Origin: Tipula vernalis
Lineage: Eukaryota; Arthropoda; Insecta; Diptera; Tipulidae
Length of the DNA stretch: 64,000 nt
Reading direction: 5' to 3'
Assembly: GCA_958295665.1 (NCBI GenBank)
Contig: OY282560.1
Location: 257,467,368-257,531,367 of the forward strand
The position numbers and the translations under genes are program-made. Positions 22,797-33,885 of the stretch are shown in pieces; positions within the stretch are counted from its first letter, which is position 1; every line of letters starts with the position of its first letter. Below the pieces are notes generated by a model that saw only the letters and a list, made by a program, of their open reading frames with translations, was not told the origin of the DNA and did no database searches.

Positions 22797-23040
22797 GAAA
22801 CCATTCAATCGAACATTGCTCGATCTTTTGTAAAATTTCATATAATATTTCCTCTGTTACTTTATCTGGTGATTGTGATACTTGATAAATAAAATCAAAT
22901 ACGGATGCAGTAATGGGATCAAATTTTTTAAAATTTTCCGCTCCAAAATACAGTCATACATAAGTTTCTTTAACAGTTTGCACGAGTTGGTCGTTTGGAC
23001 TGAATCGCCTAAATTTGGAATCATCTTTGTCGTGTACTAA
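22797..23040 (-). pseudogene. Unrecognised coding-like remnant
   Basis: On the minus strand one frame runs from about 23040 to the stop at 22797-22799 with a single internal TGA (about 22955). The sense is compositionally protein-like: DDSKFRRFSPNDQLVQTVKE before the stop, then FDPITASVFDFIYQVSQSPD, EEILYEILQKIEQC and a terminal EWFPI. That is unusual in this stop-rich background. I do not recognise a family. It could be the 3' end of a decayed gene, an old exon or an unknown transposon protein. Confidence 0.35.
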
Positions 23041-24120
23041 ATTTAGTAAAAACGTTAGTACGGATGTTTAATTAAATTTAAATAATTAAAATAAAAAAAA
23101 AATTTCAACTTTCTACTTTTCTCCAATGACAAGTATGACATTTGTTGAGAATATGTCAAAAAATTAGCTTTTCCATTTTGTACACTGTCAAGTGTAGTGA
23201 GCAATTAGTGACATCTGTAGTTTACCACAAAAAATACATATTTCGGTTACTATTTCTGTTCGAATGAGTTATAAAAATTAATAATCCGTTTTATTTTATT
23301 TTCCCCGGACTTATTATGCTTAATAGAGCAATCAAATGTCAGAGTGGTTTTTATGTGCGAAATTTATGTGCATTAATATTAATTATTTGAAAAAACAACA
23401 ATTTTATTAATATTTTTTACTTTATAAAGAATAAACAATTTATCAGAGCCAATCAAAACTTGAAAATCTTTTGTGAAAGTGTTGATTACGACCTCAATTT
23501 GAAAAGTACTTAATTGGTAAGATTTACAGTTATTTTTTATAAATCATTCAAATTATTATTGCAATTTTTGAATGTTGAAAACAAACGCATCGTCCGAATT
23601 TTTCGACTTCAAATTTCAAATCAATAATGTTTGGATGAAATAGATCCGCATGCTCGTTAAACTTCTTATTTACTTAATTATACTCCTAACTTGCTAAAAC
23701 ATTATTTTGAATTGTCTTTCTGAAATGTGAATTTATTTCAATTTCTTATTACCGCCATCTGATTTCAAACACGAAAACTACACGGCCATTTTGTTTTTTT
23801 TAAACTTATTTAATTAGTCGAGTTTATAAGTAGGTGTCACTAATGGCTTATTACAAAAAAAAACATGAACGAAAGGTATGACGTCATGAGGTGTAAAGAT
23901 GTGTTTGTAAATAAAGGGGTTTTAGTAAAACATTAATTAAATATCTATAAACAAAATTTTATTAATTGATCTTCAAACCGTATATTTACCAATCATTCTT
24001 CTTAATAAAGTGGAAATCAAAATTCATTTTTGTAAGACTTTTCATTTAAGAAAAACGATATTAAAAAAACATAACTTCTCATATGATTTGTATGAAAAAT
24101 TCATTTTTTTTTTGTCTTTC
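23041..24120. other. No gene seen
   Basis: AT-rich sequence with no recognisable coding, repeat or RNA feature. Confidence 0.45.
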
Positions 24121-24190
24121 TATCCCCCTTATATTAAGTTCGAATTTAACCTGACGGCTTGTATATTTAGGTAATCTTTGGTTATAACAA
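24121..24190 (-). repeat. Dispersed repeat, right member of an inverted pair
   Basis: The reverse complement carries the same TTATAACCAAAG-like, AAATATACAAGCCGTCAGGTT and AAGGGGGATA blocks as 15465-15545. Confidence 0.7.
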
Positions 24191-24755
24191 TTAGTAAAAT
24201 AAAAATAAAATGTTACTATGAGTCATGACTTTTGTTAGGTCCAACCCCTCTGAATACCTCTATAAATATTTTTGGAACTCTCTAAAAAAACAGTTATAAT
24301 AAAAGGTTTAATGTAATTAAAAAACAGGTGTAATCTTTTAATTGTATGCGAAGCGTATTGATTTAAACAAAACAAAAATCTAAATTTATTTTAATAAGTG
24401 ATAGCGTGATAATGAGTAGCTTTAAAAAGTAATGTAAGCCAAAATGTTCGAAAAATTTAAGAAATGTTAATGATAGTATTCAGATTCTTGGAAAAATATT
24501 CGAAACCACTAAATGAATTTCCGGACAATTTCTTAATTAAGATGTGATTCCTCATTGCTTCTTTTCACTACAACAATCTAGCTTTTTAAAAAATAATTTT
24601 GAAGCCTACAAAAGTTTCAATAACATTCAAACAACAAACAAGTGACAATTCATTCGTTTGGTAATACATATAGTGCAATAATTAAATAGAAAAATTATAA
24701 ATAAATTTCATTAAATTTCTTAACAAAGCGCAATAAACTGTATTTACAATATTTA
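24191..24755. other. No gene seen
   Basis: AT-rich spacer before the LINE relic. Nothing is recognisable. Confidence 0.45.
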
Positions 24756-25590
24756 AATGTCGTGTATTAAATGCAACGTAAAAATTCAAAGGGAATCCCC
24801 GAAGATTGCTTATCTGTAGAACTATCTTTCATCCGGTTTGCGTTACTTTAAATGAAGCGGTTGTTGAATTTATGTTGTTAGAGAAACAATCTTGGAACTG
24901 ATTCTTTCTTTACGAAAGCTAAATCGTCCAAAAATAGTGATGGGAGGCTAGCGTCTCCACGGGCCGTGAGCGTATCTAATGCAATTTATGAGTATGAAAA
25001 TGCCGCCTTTATCAATGTGTGTGGTCAGTGGTGTCTTTATCCAGTAGATAATCACAAGAAATTGGAGGATAGATTTCAGATTTGGGAATAGACTTTGGAG
25101 CGAATAGAGAGTCTAGCTGTTCAAAACAGTTTCCTGAAAACGGAATGCAAAAAAATGGAAAAAAGAATAGAAGTTTTGGAGCAATAACAACACGAAAATT
25201 AGATTGAAATAGTTGGAGTTGCTTCATCTGTAAATGAGAATTTAAATGAAACCATTTTGAACATAACAAAGGAAGGAGAAGACATCTAATGTTATTTATG
25301 TCAAATTTTGCCGTCGTCAGGTGAAACATAAAATTCTGGAAGCAAAGAGAAAGAACAAACGCTTAGCGGCTGCAAGTTGTGGATTAAATTCGAATGGTTT
25401 GATTTACGTACGTTTCTACAGAAGACAACTATTCCTACGTGCTAAAACGGTTAAAGAAGAAAAGGGATCTAAATATATTTGGATCCGAAACTCAAGAATA
25501 TAACTAAGGAAAATGGATGGAGTTGATGTGATTGTTTTAAGTGACATGAATCACCTTGATAAATTCAGCAGCATCATCAAACTCTGATAA
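24756..25590 (+). pseudogene. LINE ORF1 (RNA-binding protein) relic
   Basis: It opens MSCIKCNVKIQRE, suggesting a Cys-rich start as in PHD-type ORF1 proteins. A coiled-coil stretch follows (LEDRFQIWE, RIESLAVQNSFLKTECKKME, about 25060-25180), then IEIVGVASSVNENLNETI (about 25205-25260). The C-terminal block with NGLIYVRF, LFLRAKTVKEEKGSKYIWIR (about 25395-25500) is the usual ORF1 ending. In-frame stops are present. The protein would bind the element's RNA. Confidence 0.65.
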
Positions 25591-25639
25591 TAAAAATACC
25601 TTTTGGATACATCATAATGCGCGAAGTCCGTAAAAGTTG

Positions 25640-26985
25640 TGATTCAATTTTTGCTCATTTTGCGTCATACAAAATTTTACCTGATATTTTATCGTTCTCC
25701 GAAATTTAGATAATATGTGATGAGGTAAATTCTTATAAACTTAATCATTTTGAAATAGCTGATAGTTGTAATAACAACTATTCAGCTGGTGGTACAGTTG
25801 CTTATGTGAAAAAGGTGTTTCTTTTAAGTCTATAGTTAAAAATTTCGTTACGCTGATATTTTGCAATTAAACTTTAGTTTAAATTCGGAAGAAATCTGTG
25901 TGATTTGCGTGTACCGTTTTAATTTCCACTCAGTCAGTGATTTTATTATTTAGTTCTCATACTATTTTATACCGGGCGACTTTAACATAAACATTTTAGA
26001 ATCATTTTTGAAATTTAGTGATATTAATCAATACTTATCAATGATGTCCAGCTTTGATGTCAATCATGAGCTTTAATTGTTTCAGTTAAATTGTGCTGGT
26101 AATAGAGATAGAGCTAATGATCGGTTCCGGTCTTATCTTCTGAACAAAAAGTAAACTGTAAATATTTGTGGAAAATATAGCAGTTTTAGAGTAATCAACT
26201 GCGGCGTTCCTCAGAGTTCAGTTTTTGACCCCATATTATTTTTAGTGTATATAAATTCCTTATATTTTAGACTTGAAAGGATAAATAGTTGGTTTTGCCA
26301 CATTGTCATATTGAACTTACTTATAAAGGATCATCTAACCAGTTAATTGCCGATAAAATCAATTACGACCTTTTAATTTTAAGAAAACGGTTGGATTTGC
26401 ATTTTATGGTTCTAAGCACAAAATCAAAAGTAATGTTTTTAAAATTACATGATCCTATAGAGATAAATTTTGAAATTATTTACCATTTACCAGGAGTTAC
26501 GTTAGATATAAGACGGTTTTAAAAAACATATTGAAAATCTTCAACATTATATTTACGCTTGTACCAGAAAATTGTATATTCTTGCTGCTTTGTTCCGTGT
26601 CGGTTCTACTACAATTTTGCTACAACCTAATTCAGTCCAAGCTACAATATGCAATATTTATGTGAGGTGGTTTTTATTCGTCATCTCTTCAACCGCTGCT
26701 AGTTGTGGACAGCAAAACACATCCATTTGCATAATTTTAAACAAACCGCGTTTAACATCTGCTTTGCCGTTAAGATATTTATATGTTTTTAAGGTATTAA
26801 AAATGTTCTTTCTCCGTAGTGGGAATCGTAGAGTAAAAATTACAAGATATAATTTAAGGACTTTGAATAATTGTGAATATCCTTTTCTCAAAGAAGAAAA
26901 TTTTAGAAAATCTGCAGCACCAGTAATTTTTAATAAGTTGCCTCTAAACATCAAAGAAATTACTGTTACTTCTAAATTGAATTGA
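25640..26985 (+). pseudogene. LINE ORF2 relic: endonuclease and part of reverse transcriptase
   Basis: Endonuclease motifs: LPDILSFSEI (like PDII-LTETW, about 25680-25710), SAGGTVAYVKK (about 25783-25815), ICVICVYRFNFHS (about 25890-25930) and GDFNINIL (about 25977-26000). The RT block VNCGVPQSSV-DPILFLVYIN (about 26200-26260) shows the GVPQGSVLGP motif. After it come ITRYNLRTLNN (about 26840) and KSAAPVIFNKLPLNIKEI (about 26920-26970), which form the normal C-terminus. The palm motifs A and C are absent, so the copy is internally deleted. Confidence 0.72.
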
Positions 26986-27041
26986 AGAATTGGTTGTTTA
27001 ATGTTACAGACGTTGAATCTTTCACCCCTATTATGATTGTC

Positions 27042-27154
27042 GAGTCGATCGACAATCGACACGACTCTCTGTTGTCTTTTCCCTTTTCGTATTGTTTTTA
27101 TTAAATGAAAAAAAGAAAACGCAATACAGAGTCGTGTCGATTGTCGATCGACTC
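27042..27154. repeat. Small hairpin element with perfect 27-bp arms
   Basis: Arms at 27042-27068 and 27128-27154 are exact reverse complements. The loop (27069-27127) holds a further partial pairing of pyrimidine- and purine-rich runs. The element lies directly after the LINE relic. It may be a tiny MITE, but no target duplication was resolved. Confidence 0.75.
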
Positions 27155-27163
27155 TTGAATCGT

Positions 27164-27236
27164 ACGAATCATACTTGGGTGTTTGTTTACAGTTGTACTT
27201 GAATCATAATTGGGTGTTTGTTTACAGTTGTAGTTT
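27164..27236. repeat. Tandem duplication, ~35 bp x 2
   Basis: GAATCATACTTGGGTGTTTG plus TTTACAGTTGTACTT is followed by a near-identical second unit (GAATCATAATTGGG...). Only two copies are present. Confidence 0.75.
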
Positions 27237-27355
27237 GATGAATGATGATAAGATGGTAAGAAAACGTGGCCTTCCAAATTATGCCACTAGTTGTCACTAT
27301 TAATAAAATAGAAAACAGCCTTGAAGCTAGATCTCACAACTACTAATAATTTTTC

Positions 27356-28342
27356 TTATTGACGATTGTAGAAGTAGAGAAAGCATCTCTCGAGGAAAAA
27401 AGTTATAAATGAGGCTACTGCCAAATGACACTTGTCACAAATGCGACGAAAGAAAATTTTGCAATCCGGTAATAAAAAATTGTTTTTATAATCCAAAATT
27501 GGAATTTTTTACAACAATTTTCAACGTTAAATTATCAGCTAGCTTAGTTTAAAAATTGTCCACTAGGTGGACTCTGTGATGCTCCAATCGTCAATTGATG
27601 ATAGGAGCATCACGGATTTTACCTAGTGAAACATTTTTAAATTGAGTTAGCTGATAATTTGACGTTCGAAATTATTTATGTTGTATATGCTAAGTTTAAC
27701 TCTCACTATATATGGAGTCGAGTTATTTTCTAATCAACTCTTAGGTGTATATACTACAGAGTTAAAAATATGCAGAGTTCAAATGGTATTGAAACCGAGT
27801 TAAAAAAAAAATGAAACAAAAAATTATTTCAGGTGTTATACAAACATATATTATTGTAATTTTTCCAGCGATATTATGTCTTAAAAATTGTAATTTTCAA
27901 TCAAACCTCGTGAAAATTATAGGATAGAGGAAATTAAAAGCTAAATGCTTAATAAAAAAGACAAAAATTAAAACGAAAATTATTTTATATATTTTTTGTA
28001 TATCGCTTTTATTCTTCAACAACATAATCTAAAACAAAAATGGCGAATTGGTGAATGAAGTTTTCTGTAATTTTGTTGATGTTTTTAACTCTAGTGCAGT
28101 TTTTAGAGTAGAATTTAACTCTGCTCTATAAATTTATTTAGGTCGAGTCGAGTTTATCTCGACTCCGTATATAGTGAGAGTTAAACTAGGATAAAACTCG
28201 ACTCGACTCGCAGCATATACAATATAATTGTAAACAATTCCAATTTTGAACTGTAAATGCAATTTGTACTTACCAGATTGCTAATAATTGTAAATAATTC
28301 CAATTTTGGGTTATAAAAATAATTTTTTTCAATCGTCAATAA
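27356..28342. mobile_element. Long palindromic element (MITE/foldback) with a second palindrome inside
   Basis: The outer ends are TTATTGACGATTG (27356-27368) and its complement (28330-28342). Inner arm blocks pair too: CAATCCGGTAA with TTACCAGATTG, the CCAAAATTGGAATT blocks, and the stretch with AGTTTAACTCTCACTATATA (about 27690-27722) with 28157-28186. A separate 144-bp palindrome (27523-27666) sits within the left arm. The middle (27800-28140) has no coding frame. Confidence 0.7.
27523..27666. repeat. 144-bp imperfect palindrome inside the larger one
   Basis: Ends AACGTTAAATTATCAGCTA and TAGCTGATAATTTGACGTT. Further pairing includes CCACTAGGTGG-type and GATGCTCC/GGAGCATC blocks around a short centre at about 27583-27600. 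Confidence 0.75.
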
Positions 28343-29295
28343 TGGTCGAGTTCAGTCGAGCAAAATTGATACAATATATCATGATATTTTTTTATTATCC
28401 TAACCTCAATTCGTTGTCCTTTATGTCATACAAGACATGTCATAGATAATCTTTATTTGAGCAATATCAAAACTAATTATCGCGACTTTTTATAAAATAA
28501 TAAATAATGCTCTTCCCACATAATATTAAAAATATCACTTCACAATCCAGAGCCAAATATGTATTTATTTTGACACCTAAAACCAAAAAAAACTTTGTTT
28601 TTTTTGTGACAAATGAGTACGTATTATGGCCAAAAGGTGATAAAAAAAATTATTGCTTTTGCCCGACTGAACACTAGGACTAATGCTGTCAAATTATTTT
28701 ATAAAAGTGTTTTTTTTACAATGTGAGTGTTTTTCACGATTTAATAAATTGTGAATAATCATAGTAAATGTTTTGTTTCAGTTGTTTTCATCCCTCTTGC
28801 CTTTAACTCCTTTTTAATATTTTCTAAAATAAGTTAATAACAATTTTATTTAGTTTAAATTATTTATAAATATTTGTTTAAATAATTATGTACATATACT
28901 AAAACGCTAAGAAACCTGATTTTTCTACAATTTTGTCAAAAATAGGTCAAAAACCTTAAATTATGGTCAAAAACTGTCGAAAATTGTCAACAATTGTCGA
29001 AAAGTGTCAAAAACTTCCGGAAAGTGAAAAAGAGGAAACAAAATATTCTTATTGTTTCATCAACAAGTTTTTGAAATATACTGGTAAATTTGAAAACTGT
29101 TCAAACTATTGAAACAATTCTGAACGCAAATGAAGCTAGAATTTCATATTTTTTTAGTTTTTTAGATGTCAGAAAGTCCTGTCAAAAAGTGACGAAAATA
29201 CAGGTTTTGAAAGTCTGTCAAGAAGTCGTGGCAAAAAGCGTCGAAAACGGTGTTATAAATACTAGTTTTCGACACTACCCATCTCTGGTTTACGT
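28343..29295. other. No gene; loose GTCAAAAA repeats
   Basis: Between about 28935 and 29050 the motif TGTC(A/G)AAAA recurs roughly every 10-17 bases with variation, and again more sparsely to 29245. The rest is plain AT-rich DNA. Confidence 0.45.
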
Positions 29296-31625
29296 TTCGT
29301 AGGGTACCCCGTAAATTCTACGAAACACAATTCTACGAAACCACAATTCATAAAACAACAATTCATCGAAAACAATTCATATAACAACATTTCATAGTAA
29401 AACAATTTTACGAAAAAACAATTCTGCGTAATAACAATTCATCGAAAAACAGTTAATTCGAAGATATTTTATATTGTGAACACCAAAGGAAATTGAATGC
29501 ATATTGATCAATACAACAAATCAATTTTTGACGCAACTTTATTATGCAGCACATATAAATTATTAGAAATAACACTCATTTTTTAAATTTAATATTAAAA
29601 AATTAATTTATTTATAACAATATAATGATTTTCTTAGCAAAAATCAATAAAAAAATACAATTGTTTATTCAACAATAATTTGTTAATAACAAATTATTTT
29701 ATTTATAAACAATTTCAAATGGATTTAAGAATTTTAGGTCATTACTTTAAAATAAAGAAAAAAATTTGTTTATTCAGTATTGTTAATAATTCATTACTCA
29801 AAGAATTATTATTTAAATCACAATTGTTATTAACATTTTTTTTTTTTGTTTGTTATATAATAACAAATTTTAATTATTAATGATCTCAAAAGAATTTTTT
29901 ATTAAATTATTTCTACATAACTTTAGCGTTCTATACGAATTTATATTATAACATTGCCTAATCCAAATATTTTGCAACAATATTAAATAATTATATAATA
30001 CAATATTGTTAATAACAAACAAAATATATATTTATAAACAATTATTTTGTTTATGTATTTATTATAAATAAATTATATAATTTTTATAATATTCTTCAAT
30101 CACTGTTAAGGAAAAATCTTCAAAACCCAATCAAAACCAAATCCTATAGTAAAAAAACTACTCTTTATTAGGATCTTTTCGTATAATTGTGGTTATATGA
30201 ATTGTTTTTTGTTGAATTGTTTTCCTAAGAATTGTTTTTAGTAAAATTGTTTTTTGTAAAATTGTGTTTCGATCAATTTTCGGGGAACCATATTAGGCAC
30301 AACTAAATTATTTAGAATAATTTTTATCTTGGTTTTCTTTTTATGAAATTGATTTGTTTGTAACATATAGTGGAAGTTTATTAATTAGCATAAAAAAAAG
30401 TTAAACAAAATTGTTTATTAAATTATAGAAATTCAAATGTACCCATTTATTACTAAAAACATATTTATCACGTATTATTGTTAACAACAAATTAATTGGC
30501 GTATAAAAATTTTAGAATTTGCGGAAATTTACGTTGAATAAAAAAAATTGTTAATAGGGGGTTTAATAATAACCCAAAGAATTATTTGTATAACCATAAT
30601 TGTTATCTTGGTTTTGTTAATAAATAAATCAAAATTTTTTACAACAAATTCTAATTGTTTATAATTTCATAAGGATTTTCAATTTAAATCATTTAAACTT
30701 TAACGTTGAACATCATGTATTTTCTATTTCCTAATTCAAATATTTTACAACAAAAATAAAACAATTATTTATTCTGATATTGTTAATAACAAATAAATAT
30801 AAATTAATAAACAATTATATTGTTTATATATTTATTATAATAAAATTATTTAATTTTCGTAATTTTATTCAATCATTGTTAAGGGAAAATCTTACAAACT
30901 CAATCAAAACAAAATCCCATATTAAAAAGAACTTTTTATTATGAATTTTTGCGAAGAATTGTGTTTTCGATGAATTGTTGTTCTATGAATTTTCGCGCCA
31001 CACAGAAATTTTATATGAAGATTTAACAATTCATCGCAAACACAATTCGTCGCAAAATTTATATGGGAAATCAGTACAAAGCAGTCAAATAGAGAAATAT
31101 CTTTTATTTTTTGAAATTGTTGTTATAAAAATTAAATTGTTTATAACAATATGAAGAAAATTTGAAGATTTGTTAATAAAAATTACTTAAAATTTCTAAT
31201 CAAATATTTAAAACAAATCATATTGATTGTTAGAAATTCAACTGTATCTATTTATTAATAAAAAATAGATTTGTTTATAAAACAATAATTTGTTAATAAA
31301 AAATTATTTTGTTTATAACAATTTTAAATGGATTTTAGAATTTTTGGACAACATTTTCACTGTAATAACAAAATTGTATTTTAACACGGAGTTTAATAAT
31401 TACTGAAAGATTTATTTTTTAAAGCACAATTGTTATTAACAATTTTTTTTTTCGTTTTTAATTAAATAATTGTTTAATAACAAATTCCAATTGTTTATAA
31501 TTTCATAAGGATTTTCAATTTAAATCATTTACAACTTTAACGTTGAACATCATGTATCTTTACCTAACTCAAATATTTTACAACAAAAATAAAACAATTA
31601 TTTATTCTGATATTGTTAATAACTA
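29296..31625. repeat. Foldback/tandem array with short-repeat hairpin blocks
   Basis: Three blocks of degenerate 14-17-bp repeats of the type ACAATTC-TACGAAA (29315-29456; complement at 30178-30290; mixed orientation at 30945-31060) alternate with three related AT-rich segments of about 0.55 kb (29560-30130, 30360-30925, 31090-31625). The segments share blocks such as ACAAAAATAAAACAATTATT and GATATTGTTAATAAC. Offsets between like positions are about 770-840 bp. No frame longer than chance is present. The last segment stops abruptly at 31622. Confidence 0.7.
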
Positions 31626-32582
31626 GCGTGATGTCCAGCGGCCGCTGCCATGATCACTATTTGTATTTTGATATTTTTTAGCCGAGTACATAGCTTTAAT
31701 AGCTTTAGGTTAAAGAATGATTGTACCTTAAATAGACCTTAAACCAAATAATAATGGCATTAAAGGATTGTTGTACATGTGTTGGGGCATCACGCAAATA
31801 AACCTTACAGACAGATAAACAGCCAGAGTACAACGCAACGTACTCGCGTAACAAATTTGATTTATATTTCATTATTATATTGTTTCAAACATAGCATGCT
31901 TTATACTTATTCTATGCAGTTTACTACAGGAAAAAAATGTAATATCTAAAAATTTTCATGGCGTACTACACCTAATAATAATATAATTTTTAAATAAATT
32001 GTAGTAGTGCTTGCATACATTTAGGCGCACAGTAAACGCTTACATAAAATAAAGAAGTATAAGAAAATTCAAGCGCATACAACAATGAAATTCAATCAGC
32101 GCACGAATAATGTGTACGGCCGAAAATAAAACTAACATTAGGTGTCCACCGAGGGAAACAAAGTTTTTTATAAACGTAATGAAATTCTTTATTTGAAATG
32201 GAATATTTATTTCCTTCACTGAATCTGCTCTTTAAACAACAACAAAACAAAAAAATTTACCTCTCTCTTGCTTTTTCGAAAATTTTTGTTTCCTTGTTTT
32301 TTTTTTTGGTATATTTATGTAGATGTACGTCTGTATATTATCTTGTACGTACATAATTGAATCGATTTAGTTTTAGTTTAGAAAAAAAACTTATGAACGT
32401 CGGTCGTGCGATTTTTTGTATCGCGAAATAAAAAAGATGAATTATGGGTTTTCTTAATTAAAATACCCATTTTTCGTCTAATATGAATGAAAACAAGTTG
32501 ATTTTTTTCGTAATATACGGTCCAGAACCTATAGAGGAATTCAAACAAAATATTTTTCTTCAAATCGATTTCTCTATAAAGT
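31626..32582. other. No gene seen
   Basis: Slightly less AT-rich at its left edge (AGCGGCCGCT at 31639-31648). Otherwise there is no recognisable coding, RNA or repeat feature. Confidence 0.4.
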
Positions 32583-33396
32583 TAGCAGTTGGTTGGACTA
32601 ATAAAGCTTTATTCAAAATTGTTTGTGCAAATTAAAAATTAAGACAAAAAAAAACACATTTAAAGGAGCAAACAGTTACCCGCGACATGATGTGTTCTTT
32701 ATAAATAGTAGATCTACAAATAAAGAAAAGTGAGTTTTCCAGCGAGTGTAAAATTTCTCAAGCATGCGGTAAATCACTTTTGTTACGCGCCGAATATGTC
32801 ATTTTTCGTTATACTTGACGAAAAATACCTAAATTAAATAATTACAATCGCTGGAAAACTTTCACTTTTCTTTACTTGTAGAACAATCTACTATTATTTG
32901 TGTAAATTGTCCCTTTTAAAGTGAAGAAAAAAAGAAAAACTGATTTTTTTGTTTTCTTCACATTTTTATTTATATTTCGATAATGGATGAACGGATGTTA
33001 ACGGGACAAAAACCTTTCCACGCGGTTCGACGACCTCTTTATAACAATTTTTATTTTTGAAAATCGCAGAAAATATTTCTCTCATTTAAGGTCGCCGGCC
33101 CGCGCGTTGTTTTATTATTTATAACTCGGTAAGGTTTGAACGGCCTTTAGTCGACCAACACTATTTAAATTGCATGGAACGATAAAACTATCCTAATTCA
33201 TATACTACCAAACTATCCTATTCTATGTGACCTCTTTCTTTATACTCTAGGCGTATGTAGTTCTACATTTAAAGGTCGTGTCTCACAATCTTCTGCTTTT
33301 TTGTCTTAAGTTTAAATATGCACAAACAATTTTGAAGACATATTTTAAGCAGTTTTGAATAAAGCTTTATTATTAGTTCAGCTAATTTCTCTAATT
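32583..33396. mobile_element. Inverted-repeat element with nested hairpins
   Basis: The outer arms pair: CTAATAAAGCTTTATTCAAA and AATTGTTTGTGCA blocks with AATTAAGACAAAAAA (32597-32648) match the complement of 33295-33382. A second inner pair lies at 32704-32748 and 32846-32896, and a third small stem ATTTTTCGT/ACGAAAAAT at 32801-32826. No transposase is present, so it is probably a MITE. Confidence 0.65.
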
Positions 33397-33885
33397 TTAC
33401 ACTGAAAACGATTTTAAAGGAAATATTTTTTGAATTCCTATAGATTGTGTGCCGTACATGACGTCAAAATATAAAGTGTACGCTGTTTAATACGGAACAC
33501 TCTTAAAATAGAAGAAGAATCCCATCTTCACCCTTTTTCTTTATTTTAAAAGTCCTATAGGGTCAAACTAAAATACTTGAACTTAATTTGTGGCAGAGAT
33601 ATTTGGTGTTCCTTATGTTGTGAAAGTGGACACGCGTTATTCAGTAGTAGTAAACTACTTGTAATTGTTTACTTTTTTTTTAAATTCCTGAATATCTGTG
33701 AATTTATTTATTTACTTAGTTATCGTTATCACCAACTTATTTAATTGTTTATATAGTTATAACGAACTGGTTACATTATTAAAAAATTTAATAAAATTAT
33801 ATCATTAACATATTTCAAAATTTTTATTTTTTTCAAAATTTACCAATAATCTAAAAGATGCTTTGGCACCAATTTCTTAAATGGG
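33397..33885. other. No gene seen
   Basis: AT-rich spacer with no recognisable feature. Confidence 0.4.

Larger units (their letters stand above)
24756..27030 (+). mobile_element. Decayed two-ORF LINE (CR1/Jockey-like), + strand
   Basis: A reduced but colinear LINE: ORF1 from about 24756 to 25590, ORF2 endonuclease at about 25640-26030, a short RT block at about 26200-26280, and an RT C-terminal part at about 26290-26985. The RT core motifs between endonuclease and GVPQ are missing, so there is an internal deletion. Stops and frame changes are frequent. Confidence 0.75.

Noticed and set aside
27700..28220. Hormone-response-like GAGTCGAG/CTCGACTC sites
   Set aside because: They are the paired arms of a palindromic element, so the symmetry needs no regulatory explanation.
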